9,912 bases of DNA, taken from positions 1-9,912 of the forward strand of contig JAJAYR010000252.1 in assembly GCA_026786155.1 (NCBI GenBank). Direction: 5' to 3'. The position numbers and the translations under genes are program-made. This document shows positions 1 through 6,350 of the stretch, one piece after another. Every line of letters begins with the position of its first letter. Within the stretch, counting starts at the first letter, position 1. A model generated the notes under the pieces. That model was not told the DNA's origin and made no database searches. It was given only the letters and a program-made list of their open reading frames with translations. This stretch comes from Pyrinomonadaceae bacterium (GTDB lineage: Bacteria > Acidobacteriota > Blastocatellia > Pyrinomonadales > Pyrinomonadaceae).

Positions 1-83
1 ACGACGAGCGTTTTGCCGAGCAAACCCCGCGCAATTTGCAGAGTGTCGGCGCGAGTGTAAAATTCGCGTGAGAGTTTTTTCAT
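1..83 (-). CDS. DNA-3-methyladenine glycosylase (Mpg/AAG family), N-terminal fragment cut by window edge
   Basis: Reading leftwards from an ATG at 83-81, 27 codons are visible before the window ends. The fragment begins MKKLSREFYTRADTL and continues with an Ala-Arg-Gly-Leu-Leu-Gly-Lys stretch. This pattern (Leu-x-x-Glu-Phe-Tyr near the start, then Ala-Arg-x-Leu-Leu-Gly-Lys-x-Leu-Val) is what I expect at the N-terminus of AAG/Mpg-type monofunctional glycosylases, which excise alkylated purines in base-excision repair. The catalytic residues are beyond the window. An ATG slightly upstream (94-92) runs into a stop after three codons, which supports 83 as the start. No Shine-Dalgarno site is evident. 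The gene lies downstream of and co-oriented with the VOC gene, 124 bp away across an inverted repeat, so co-transcription is possible but unproven. The family call rests on only 27 residues. Confidence 0.72.
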   Translation of the reverse strand, partial: MKKLSREFYTRADTLQIARGLLGKTLV

Positions 84-91
84 ATTTTTTT

Positions 92-204
92 CATCACAGA
101 GACACCGAGACGCAGAGAATTTGGAAAAATTGGGTCAATAGAATCTACTTTCAATTCTCCGAATCAAGCGTTAAATAATTTAAATCTCTGTGCCTCTGTG
201 GTGA
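92..204. repeat. Intergenic inverted repeat made of 8-nt units (CACAGAGA type)
   Basis: The left arm is three consecutive octamers at 95-102, 103-110 and 111-118 (CACAGAGA, then CACCGAGA, then CGCAGAGA). The right arm at 185-200 is two octamers in the opposite orientation (TCTCTGTG, CCTCTGTG) followed by GTGA. The outer ends also pair: TTTTCATCA on the left against TGGTGAAAA on the right, with one mismatch. The loop (119-184) is AT-rich with no further pattern. The element fills nearly the whole gap between the VOC stop codon and the glycosylase start. I recall CACAGAGRCACAGAGA-type repeats as dispersed intergenic elements in various bacterial genomes, but cannot assign a named family. It could fold in RNA between the two genes; no T-tract follows on the minus strand, so it is not an obvious terminator. 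Confidence 0.8.
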
Positions 205-207
205 AAA

Positions 208-582
208 TTATTTCCCGTAATCGTCAGGATAATAAATCAATTCAACGGCATTGCCGCCGACACCTTTCGTGTAGAAAGAAGAAGTTCCGTCGCGGTGCGG
301 CTTGATCGGGCGATTTTCTTTCGCGGCGGCAGCTTCGAGTTCGACAAGCGTTTCGACTTTTAAGCCCAAATGCGTCGGATGTTTCGAGTTCGGCGGCAGC
401 AGCGCGATGCCGAAACCGCGTGAATCGCGCATCATCGCCCAATCTTCATACATCGTTTCGAGCGTAAAGCCGAACCGTTTATATTCCGCGACATCTTTTT
501 CCAAATCGTCGCACTTGACCGCGATGTGGTCAACCGTTCCCGTAAAACGCACTTCATTTTCGTTATTCATAATAAAATTCAT
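208..582 (-). CDS. VOC-family (glyoxalase/bleomycin-resistance fold) protein
   Basis: A 124-residue protein, the usual size for a single-chain VOC protein of two beta-alpha-beta-beta-beta modules. The first module starts with Thr-Val-Asp-His-Ile-Ala-Val (His19) and a helix ending in Phe-Gly-Phe. The second carries Thr-His-Leu-Gly-Leu-Lys-Val (His71) and ends Ala-Val-Glu-Leu-Ile-Tyr-Tyr (Glu114). His19, His71 and Glu114, perhaps with Glu46, are placed like the metal ligands of glyoxalase I-type enzymes, so a metal-dependent isomerase, lyase or dioxygenase role is possible, but the substrate cannot be inferred. The frame stays open up to 699, but those extra 39 residues look unlike VOC and would cover the promoter at 593-621. 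Starts at 582 and 570 both fit; 582 is chosen because the predicted transcript begins only a few bases before it. Confidence 0.85.
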   Translation of the reverse strand: MNFIMNNENEVRFTGTVDHIAVKCDDLEKDVAEYKRFGFTLETMYEDWAMMRDSRGFGIALLPPNSKHPTHLGLKVETLVELEAAAAKENRPIKPHRDGTSSFYTKGVGGNAVELIYYPDDYGK

Positions 583-592
583 CGCTCTCGAA

Positions 593-621
593 ATTTTAGC
601 AATTAACGTCCGCCGCGCCAA
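593..621 (-). promoter_or_regulatory. Promoter of the VOC gene (-35 / extended -10)
   Basis: On the minus strand, TTGGCG (621-616, 4 of 6 matches to TTGACA) is followed by a 17-bp spacer and TAAAAT (598-593), which is preceded by TGC and so makes an extended -10. The predicted start of transcription is near 586, only about four bases before the ATG at 582, implying a leaderless or near-leaderless mRNA. Spacing and both boxes agree well, but this is read by eye. Confidence 0.55.
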
Positions 622-697
622 ACATCCGAATCGAAAGCCGCCGTCAAAACTGCGCGGATATTTCAATATATCGGATTTTTCTCCGAAATTATGTATC

Positions 698-741
698 AAA
701 TCGCTCGTCTGAAATCGCTAAGTTTTTTATCCACGCGATTT
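698..741. promoter_or_regulatory. Possible operator: three AAATCGC words between divergent genes
   Basis: AAATCGCT occurs at 698-705 and again at 712-719 (14-bp period, direct), and GCGATTT, its inverse, at 735-741. The second and third copies form a 7-bp inverted repeat with a 16-base loop. The cluster lies between the divergent VOC and receptor promoters, just upstream of the receptor -35 box at 770. It could be a regulator-binding site; there is no independent support and chance occurrence is possible. Confidence 0.2.
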
Positions 742-769
742 TATCTTGTCCAAAGAGACGGAACAACTT

Positions 770-799
770 TTGCCTTTGCCGTCGTTTGAATGGTATTAT
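770..799 (+). promoter_or_regulatory. Promoter of the TonB-dependent receptor gene
   Basis: TTGCCT (770-775, 4 of 6 matches to TTGACA), an 18-bp spacer, and TATTAT (794-799, 5 of 6 matches to TATAAT) preceded by TGG, giving an extended -10. Transcription would start near 806, leaving a leader of about 33 bases that contains the ribosome-binding site. This promoter also argues against the upstream TTG start at 746, which would lie outside the transcript. Confidence 0.55.
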
Positions 800-823
800 T
801 CCGAAATCTTCCAAAACAATTTT

Positions 824-829
824 AAGGAG
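824..829 (+). promoter_or_regulatory. Shine-Dalgarno site fixing the receptor start
   Basis: AAGGAG at 824-829 is followed by a 9-base gap to the ATG at 839. It is the only strong Shine-Dalgarno sequence before any gene in this window, and it decides the start of the receptor in favour of 839 over the in-frame TTG at 746. Confidence 0.85.
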
Positions 830-838
830 AATCTTTTT

Positions 839-3800
839 ATGTATGAATTAGTTTTCAGACGTTTCGGCAAAGCGTTTTTCAGCGTTTTCGCCGTTCTCAG
901 CGTCCTGGTAGGCGTGTCGTCCGTATCGGCACAAACCACCGGAAATTTGCAGGGAATCGTCCGCGACCCGAACGGCGCAGTCGTGGCGGGCGCGGCGGTT
1001 AAAGTTACCAACACGGGAACCGGACAGGTGCGCGAAACGACGACCAACGAAGACGGTTTGTATCGGGTCGTCAATCTGCTTCCCGGCGACAGCTATCAAA
1101 TCGAAGTTACCGCCGTCGGCTTCAGTACTAAAATCGTCGAAAACGTGGCGATCCGATTAGCCACCGAAAACAGCGGCGACATCGAATTGGGAGTGCAGGG
1201 CGCATCCGGTGAAGTTACCGTAACCGGCGAAGCACCGCTGATTAATTCGACGCAGAACCAGTTATCAACTTCCTATTCGGAAAAACAATTGACGCAGCTT
1301 CCGTATAACGGCGGTTCGATTGATAATCTGGCACTTTTGACACCGGGCGTTGTAACTCCCGGCGACACCGATTTTTCCAACGGAGTCGGCATTTCCGCCA
1401 ACGGTAATCGCGGCCGTTCCAACAACTTCCAACTCGACGGTCAGGACAACAACGATAACTCGGTTGCCGGTCCGTCGCTTTCGATTACCAATGCCGAAGC
1501 CATCGGCGATTATCAGGTAACGACCAACAACCCGTCGGCGGAATTCGGGCGCAACGCCGGAGCGCAGATTAACGTCATCACCAAATCGGGAACGAACGAA
1601 TTTCGCGGCTCGCTCTTCGAGTTTATTCAAAATAACCGTTTGAATTCGCGCACTAATATCGAAAAACAATACGCTTCTGCTTACCGATTTTTAGCCGACA
1701 ACGGGTTTTCACAACTCAAAGGTCTGGCTAATCGTAACGGTCAAAATCCTTTTAGCTACAACAGGTTCGGCGGCGCGTTAGGCGGTCCGATTGTCAAAAA
1801 CCGCGCCTTTTTCTTTGCCACGTTTCAAGCCGATATTCAGAACGGCGAACAGGATGTGAACAATTTAGGTTTCGGCGGTTATACTTTTACGCCCGACAGC
1901 ATTCGCGCCGCGCAAGCACTCGGCTTGCCGGGCGCGACTTCGATTCTCGGCAGCACGAACGTCGGCGGCGGTCCGGCATTCGCCAAAGTTCCGGGAACTT
2001 TCTACGTTGTTCCGGCTTTGCAGGATACCAACGGCGACGGCGTGGTGGATGCTTTCGTCAATCCCGGCGGCGCATTTACCCGAAGTGCTTTTTTGTGCCG
2101 GGTTCCGGCGGTTGAAGGAGCTTGTCCGGCGGGCAATTTAGTTCCGCTGCTGACCGGCGAAGCGATTCGCGTTGCACCGAACAATTTTCGCGCGTATCAA
2201 CTTATTACCAAAGAAGATTTCAATATTACAAGCAAGGACACTCTCAACGTCCGCTACATTTACGACAACACGAAATTTCCCAATACGGCGGCAGCCGGAA
2301 ACTTATTGACCGGCGCATCCTTTGACGTTCCCTCGAAAAACAATAATCTGGGCGTTACTTACACCCGTTTAATCAATTCGACATTTACCAACGAATTCAG
2401 ATTTAACTTTTCCCGCCTCGATGTTAAATTCGGCGACCCCGACGGAACGCTTCCGGGTCCGGGCATCTCTTTTACCGGACAGCGCGACGTTGCCGGAAAC
2501 TTCAGCAGCCTCGCGTTCGGAACGGCTAATAATCTGCCGCAATCGCGGTTGGTTGATGTTTATCAGCAGCAGAATACATTTTCCGCTTCGCTCGGCAATC
2601 ACTTTGTCAAAACCGGCTTCGACATTCGACAGCAGAAAGTCAACAACTTCTTTCTTCCGAATTTCTTAGGCGTTTACAGATTCAGGAACATCGGGACAAA
2701 CTCGTCCGCCGTCAACGCCAGTTGTCCGCTCTGTCAGTTTTATGCAGCTAACGGAAATACCAGGAACGGTTCGACGGCTTTTGAAAATTTACTGCTCGCT
2801 CGCCCCGAACGCATTACATTTGCTCTGGGCAATCCGCGCATCGAAACCAAGCAGAACGATTACTTTTTCTTCGTGCAGGACGATTGGCGCGTGCGGTCGA
2901 ATCTGACTTTGAATCTCGGCGTGCGCTACGAGTATTCGTCAACGCCGTTTAACCCGATTATCGAAAAAATCAACGAGCGTGAAGCCAACGCCAGCACCGC
3001 GATTTTCAACACGGCGTTTCCGCTCGAATTTCGCACGGCTAAGAAATTAAAAACGGACAAAAACAATTTTGCCCCGCGCGTCGGTTTCGCCTATTCGCCG
3101 GATTTCGGCTTTTTCGGCGACCGATTCAGAGGCGGCAAAACGGTTATTCGCGCCGGTTTCGGCATCGCTTACGACCCCAGCTTTTTTAATATCGTGTTGA
3201 ATACGGTAACGGCGGCGCCGTTTGCCGCCGCCGGTTCATTTTTTGCTACTCCAGGCATTCCGCCAGCCGGACAGACGAGTCCGATTACCTTCCCGTTTCT
3301 GCCGAGTACGACCGCACAGCTTAACCGGACACCGGGAACGACGACGATTATCAACGGCGTAGCGCAGGGCGGCGACCCGCGTTTGTTCAATCAAACCCGC
3401 GTTGACCCGAATTTTTACAATCCCTATACGATGCAGTATAGCGTCGGCATTCAACAGGAAGTATTTAAGGACAGCGTTCTCGAAGTCAGATTCGTCGGTT
3501 CGAGAATCATCGGGCAGTATCAAACGGTGAACGGCAATCCGAACATTCAAATTTTGAATCGTCAGGCGCAGTGTCTCGGCTTGAGTCCGGGAACTTTTAC
3601 CAACGGCAATGTTGTCGGAACAGCCGCCCCGACCGCTGCCGATGCCTGCACGGGACAAGGCTTTAATAATCGTCCCGGAACAACCGGCAACGGCAGATTA
3701 GACCCGAATTTCGGTCCGGTTCGTGTTCGCAACAACGGCGCGACGGCGACTTACAGCGGACTGCAAACGCGGTTCGACACCCGTTTCAGCGATATTATTT

Positions 3801-4687
3801 TCAACGCCAACTATTCGTTCAGCCGAACCATTGACAATGCCTCGGAGATCTTTTCGACCTTTGCCGGTGGTCAATCGGTCGCCAACTCGCAGAATCCGTT
3901 CGACACACGGGTCGGTGAGCGCGGACTTTCGGCTTTCCATCAAAAACATAATTTTACGGCGAATTTCATTTATGAACTGCCGTTCTTTAAAGACCAGAAA
4001 GGTATCGCCGGAAAACTGCTCGGCGGCTATCAATTTGCGGGAATCATTCGTCTCGGTTCGGGTCGTCCCTACACGCCGGTCGAATTTCTCGGAAATATAG
4101 ACACTTTATACGAATCGGGCTTTTTCAGCGGTGTCGGTGCGCTTCGTCCGTTCAACGGAAATTCGACCGCGCCGGTCGGCACGATTGCTTTCGGTTATGA
4201 AGCCGCTTGTAATCAACTGTTCGGCGGTCCCGAATGCACGGGCGCCGTCGCCGGAAACTTCATTGTTTATAACACTTTGAAGCCCGGTTCGCAGGGCGTG
4301 GTAGTGGCGAACGCGCAAGCCGCTCAACAAATGGCTCGCCTTATTTATAACGATGCCGGTTTAGGTGCGCTCGGCGTTGACTTAAGCACTTTGGAGGCGT
4401 TTCGATACTTCAAAACGCCATACGGCGATGTCGGCAGAAACACCTTTTTGGGCAGCAATTTCTATAATGTCAATTTGAGTATGCTCAAATCATTCAAGAT
4501 AACCGAACGAATGCAGTTAGAATTGCGCGGCGAAGCCGTCAATCTTTTTAACGAAAGAAACTTCGGTGTGCCTGACGCATTTACCGAAGACGCTTCATTC
4601 GGCAACTTTGTCGGCAGCTTCCAAAATCCCGGTTACAATACCGGCTCTGCCCGTCAACTGCGTTTCGGCGTGAGATTTTTGTTCTAA
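839..4687 (+). CDS. Oar-like TonB-dependent outer-membrane receptor with carboxypeptidase-regulatory-like N-terminal domain
   Basis: A 1282-residue outer-membrane protein. Residues 1-31 are a Sec signal peptide (Arg-Arg, a hydrophobic core, then Val-Ser-Ala before Gln32). Residues about 33-119 form a carboxypeptidase-regulatory-like beta-sandwich (GNLQGIVRDPNGAVV, later GLYRV and the Leu-Pro-Gly turn). After VTVTGEAPLI comes a plug-like region with the hallmark NNFQLDGQDNND (195-206), then VITKSGTNEF at 246-255, where the long barrel begins. The last residues, Val-Arg-Phe-Leu-Phe, are a typical aromatic C-terminus for outer-membrane barrels. Barrel loops include a Cys-Pro-Leu-Cys pair (629/632), other spaced Cys pairs, and a DTNGDGVVD calcium-loop-like motif (396-404). 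Such proteins are numerous in Acidobacteriota and are usually annotated as TonB-dependent receptors. The ligand, possibly a glycan or peptide, cannot be told, and no clear TonB box is seen. It is flanked by its own promoter and terminator, so it is probably monocistronic. Confidence 0.95.
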   Translation: MYELVFRRFGKAFFSVFAVLSVLVGVSSVSAQTTGNLQGIVRDPNGAVVAGAAVKVTNTGTGQVRETTTNEDGLYRVVNLLPGDSYQIEVTAVGFSTKIVENVAIRLATENSGDIELGVQGASGEVTVTGEAPLINSTQNQLSTSYSEKQLTQLPYNGGSIDNLALLTPGVVTPGDTDFSNGVGISANGNRGRSNNFQLDGQDNNDNSVAGPSLSITNAEAIGDYQVTTNNPSAEFGRNAGAQINVITKSGTNEFRGSLFEFIQNNRLNSRTNIEKQYASAYRFLADNGFSQLKGLANRNGQNPFSYNRFGGALGGPIVKNRAFFFATFQADIQNGEQDVNNLGFGGYTFTPDSIRAAQALGLPGATSILGSTNVGGGPAFAKVPGTFYVVPALQDTNGDGVVDAFVNPGGAFTRSAFLCRVPAVEGACPAGNLVPLLTGEAIRVAPNNFRAYQLITKEDFNITSKDTLNVRYIYDNTKFPNTAAAGNLLTGASFDVPSKNNNLGVTYTRLINSTFTNEFRFNFSRLDVKFGDPDGTLPGPGISFTGQRDVAGNFSSLAFGTANNLPQSRLVDVYQQQNTFSASLGNHFVKTGFDIRQQKVNNFFLPNFLGVYRFRNIGTNSSAVNASCPLCQFYAANGNTRNGSTAFENLLLARPERITFALGNPRIETKQNDYFFFVQDDWRVRSNLTLNLGVRYEYSSTPFNPIIEKINEREANASTAIFNTAFPLEFRTAKKLKTDKNNFAPRVGFAYSPDFGFFGDRFRGGKTVIRAGFGIAYDPSFFNIVLNTVTAAPFAAAGSFFATPGIPPAGQTSPITFPFLPSTTAQLNRTPGTTTIINGVAQGGDPRLFNQTRVDPNFYNPYTMQYSVGIQQEVFKDSVLEVRFVGSRIIGQYQTVNGNPNIQILNRQAQCLGLSPGTFTNGNVVGTAAPTAADACTGQGFNNRPGTTGNGRLDPNFGPVRVRNNGATATYSGLQTRFDTRFSDIIFNANYSFSRTIDNASEIFSTFAGGQSVANSQNPFDTRVGERGLSAFHQKHNFTANFIYELPFFKDQKGIAGKLLGGYQFAGIIRLGSGRPYTPVEFLGNIDTLYESGFFSGVGALRPFNGNSTAPVGTIAFGYEAACNQLFGGPECTGAVAGNFIVYNTLKPGSQGVVVANAQAAQQMARLIYNDAGLGALGVDLSTLEAFRYFKTPYGDVGRNTFLGSNFYNVNLSMLKSFKITERMQLELRGEAVNLFNERNFGVPDAFTEDASFGNFVGSFQNPGYNTGSARQLRFGVRFLF

Positions 4688-4714
4688 GCAAATCTTGGAA
4701 TTGAATCTATTTGA

Positions 4715-4744
4715 GAGAAGGCATCAATGCCTTCTCTTTTTTTT
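4715..4744 (+). terminator. Rho-independent terminator of the receptor gene
   Basis: A perfect 10-bp inverted repeat, GAGAAGGCAT (4715-4724) against ATGCCTTCTC (4727-4736), is followed directly by eight T residues (4737-4744). It starts 27 bases after the receptor stop codon. The formal two-base loop means the innermost A-T pair is probably open. Confidence 0.93.
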
Positions 4745-4781
4745 ATTTGGAGTTTTATTTGGAGTTTTTTATTAAAAACTC
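4741..4781. repeat. 12-bp tandem duplication and AT-rich hairpin after the terminator
   Basis: TTTTATTTGGAG occurs twice back to back (4741-4752 and 4753-4764); the first copy begins within the terminator T-tract. The second copy runs into an 8-bp palindrome, GAGTTTTT (4762-4769) against AAAAACTC (4774-4781), with loop TATT. It may be a slippage product or a weak second terminator; no function is claimed. Confidence 0.6.
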
Positions 4782-4805
4782 ACCTTGCGCGGAATGCCGA
4801 ATCTT

Positions 4806-4976
4806 GCGGCTGTGCCGCCTGTTGTGCGGAAAGGCTGTGCCTTGCCGCCCGTGTTTGCAAGAAATAAAGAGGCTCCGCCTCGCTTTTCACGGCAAACGGT
4901 GAGGCACAGCCTCACAAAGTTAGTGAAATGTGTGCGGAAAGGCACAGCCTTTCCGCCCAGCGGCGGGCAAAGCCCG
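4806..4976. repeat. Array of six triloop palindromes with a GGC-NNN-GCC core
   Basis: Six short perfect or near-perfect palindromes lie within 171 bp: 4806-4818 (5-bp stem, loop TGT), 4826-4848 (10-bp stem with one A/G mismatch, loop TGT), 4869-4881 (5 bp, TCC), 4899-4915 (7 bp, ACA), 4934-4956 (10 bp perfect, ACA) and 4964-4976 (5 bp, AAA). Every one closes its three-base loop with GGC on the left and GCC on the right. Loop centres are 25, 38, 32, 38 and 25 bases apart, a mirror-symmetric pattern. The second and fifth palindromes match each other in inverted orientation except at one base, so 4826-4881 looks like an inverted, diverged copy of 4899-4956. A further hairpin with a 7-base loop (CCTGA/TCAGG, 4982-4998) follows. 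The stretch 4745-5073 has no convincing gene. No GTAG-type REP signature and no nearby transposase were seen. Confidence 0.8.
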
Positions 4977-5073
4977 GAAATCCTGATTTCGCGTCAGGTG
5001 AATTACAAACAAAGAAGACTGAAAATTTTCGACATTCAAATTTTCAAACACTCGCGCCGTATTTTTCTTTCTG

Positions 5074-5082
5074 TGCTAAAAT
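5074..5082 (+). promoter_or_regulatory. Extended -10 element for a leaderless transcript of the 5090 gene
   Basis: TGC followed by TAAAAT (5077-5082) ends 7 bases before the ATG at 5090, so transcription would start at or next to the start codon. No Shine-Dalgarno site lies upstream and no good -35 box is found at 16-18 bp spacing. The same nine bases, TGCTAAAAT, form the -10 of the VOC promoter on the other strand. Confidence 0.45.
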
Positions 5083-5089
5083 TTTTTCA

Positions 5090-6181
5090 ATGGCTGCCGA
5101 CGCTTCCAACTCACAACTCGCGCTCACGCCTTTGGGTGCGGGCGATTTGATTGACCGGGCGGTCAGATTTTACCGGCAGAATTTTTGGACGTTCGTCTGG
5201 ATTGCCGCGCCGCCGATTATTGTCGGAACGCTGATTTCCATCGGCTGGACGTTTTTGGGGCGCGAGATTTTCTCCGTCGGCGCGTCGCGCAATCGTGATG
5301 AGATGGTTTTTTATTATCTTTTCATCTGGTTCGGAACGATGATTATCTGGCTGACGGAAACCGTCGCCACGCTGTCGGTAATGGGCGGCGCATCGCGCAA
5401 TTTCGTTCGTCATCTGCTTTTCGGCGAACCACTTTCTTTTCGTGAAACTTACCGCAATGTTTGGAAACGAGTCTTCGGTTTGCTGACGGCTTCGATGATT
5501 ATCGCGCTGCTGCTCGGTTTCATCGGCGCGGCGATTTTCTATTTCGGGATTTTAGCCGCTGTTTTAGCGGTTGCGGCGGCGGCATACACGCTGAGTTTTT
5601 CGCCGTTTCTGATTATTCTGGTTTCTATTTTATTAGGCGGCGCGATTTTGTTCGGGACGGGCTGGCTGTTTTTTCTCGTCGCGTCGCGGTTCGCCTACGT
5701 TCAGCAAGTGATGATGGTCGAAGGTCAGGGCGTTTTTTCCGCCATCGGCAGAAGCACCGCGCTGGCGAGCGGCAACGTCAAACGATTCGCCGCGCTCTTT
5801 CTTTTCACGACGGCGGCAACTTACTCGGCACTGTCGCTTTTTTATATTCCGCTCGGTTGGTATGCTTATTGGGAAGGCGTGCAGCTTTTTTCATTCGACG
5901 CGGACGCGCTTCCGGCGTGGTATGAAATCGCCAAACAAGTCGTCTGGCAGGCGAGTTTTATTTTGCTGATGCCCGTTTGGATGATTGGGTTATGTCTGCT
6001 TTACGTTGACGAGCGCGTCCGGCACGAAGGCTACGACATCGAACTGCTGGCGGCACGGCGGCTGGGCGAAATTCCCGCCGTGCCGCAGAATTTCGTCAAT
6101 CCGCTGCAACCGGCTCTGGCAAATCAGCAGCCACCGAAATACAAAAAAGATTCTTCGATGACGACGCTCGGATTAAATTAG
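5090..6181 (+). CDS. Multi-pass membrane protein of unknown function, first gene of the DUF4129/DUF4350 cluster
   Basis: A 363-residue integral membrane protein with about six or seven hydrophobic segments, near 33-57, 72-98, 127-152, 153-195 (long enough for two), 233-256 and 284-305. The N-terminus, Leu-Thr-Pro-Leu-Gly-Ala-Gly-Asp-Leu-Ile-Asp-Arg-Ala followed by Tyr-Arg-Gln-Asn-Phe, and the end of the last segment, LLYVDERVRHEGYDIELLA, match a pattern I associate with proteins annotated as having a glycerophosphoryl-diester-phosphodiesterase-type membrane domain or as DUF975-like. No phosphodiesterase catalytic domain is present. The C-terminal 40 residues are polar and probably cytoplasmic. 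The frame is open back to 4928, but the added residues are encoded partly by the palindrome array and look random, and the -10 element at 5077 supports 5090. Its role is unknown; linkage suggests an envelope-associated module. Confidence 0.85.
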   Translation: MAADASNSQLALTPLGAGDLIDRAVRFYRQNFWTFVWIAAPPIIVGTLISIGWTFLGREIFSVGASRNRDEMVFYYLFIWFGTMIIWLTETVATLSVMGGASRNFVRHLLFGEPLSFRETYRNVWKRVFGLLTASMIIALLLGFIGAAIFYFGILAAVLAVAAAAYTLSFSPFLIILVSILLGGAILFGTGWLFFLVASRFAYVQQVMMVEGQGVFSAIGRSTALASGNVKRFAALFLFTTAATYSALSLFYIPLGWYAYWEGVQLFSFDADALPAWYEIAKQVVWQASFILLMPVWMIGLCLLYVDERVRHEGYDIELLAARRLGEIPAVPQNFVNPLQPALANQQPPKYKKDSSMTTLGLN

Positions 6182-6234
6182 ATAAAGGCAGAAATTCAAA
6201 TTTTATGCCGAATAATTTTTCCGGGCAGTTTTAC

Positions 6235-6326
6235 TTCGGAATAGATAATAGATGGAAGATGATAACTGATAGATAGAATCTGTTTAATCTCTCATCTATT
6301 ATCTTTTATCTATCATCTATTCCGAA
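6235..6326. repeat. Heptamer-based inverted repeat, copy A
   Basis: The outer ends TTCGGAATAGAT (6235-6246) and ATCTATTCCGAA (6315-6326) are exact complements. Inside, the left arm consists of 7-nt units ending AGAT or ACT (AATAGAT at 6240 and 6247, GGAAGAT at 6254, GATAACT at 6261, GATAGAT at 6268) and the right arm of units ending ATCT (6284, 6291, 6298, 6305, 6312). One 2-base slip interrupts the register at 6282. A weaker outer pairing, ATTTTATGC near 6199-6207 with GCATAAAT at 6342-6349, may extend the structure. Nineteen bases at 6256-6274 recur exactly at 9855-9873. The repeat occupies most of the 169-bp gap before the DUF4129 gene; no other element is evident there. Confidence 0.85.
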
Positions 6327-6350
6327 TGGTATTTTCCATCAGCATAAATT

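Noticed and set aside
583..699. N-terminal extension of the VOC protein up to an ATG at 699
   Set aside because: The extra residues do not resemble VOC proteins and the segment contains a well-formed promoter at 593-621 pointing into the gene.
302..712. 136-codon plus-strand reading frame opposite the VOC gene
   Set aside because: It is antisense to a gene with clear family motifs, has a Ser-rich composition with no recognisable domain, and has no promoter or ribosome-binding site.
746..838. N-terminal extension of the receptor from a TTG codon at 746
   Set aside because: It would place 31 polar residues before a clean signal peptide, lies largely upstream of the predicted transcription start near 806, and lacks a Shine-Dalgarno site, while AAGGAG sits 9 bases before the ATG at 839.
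4806..4976. CRISPR array or REP/RAYT-type element
   Set aside because: The palindromes differ in length and outer sequence, spacers are not of uniform length, there are no cas genes, no GTAG-type REP head and no RAYT transposase gene.
4711..5150. Small plus-strand reading frames (4711-4902, 4785-5150, and 4928 to the membrane gene) across the palindrome array
   Set aside because: Their translations are dictated by the repeated palindromes (Cys/Arg/Pro-rich), no frame is consistent along the array, and the membrane protein's recognisable N-terminus begins at 5090.
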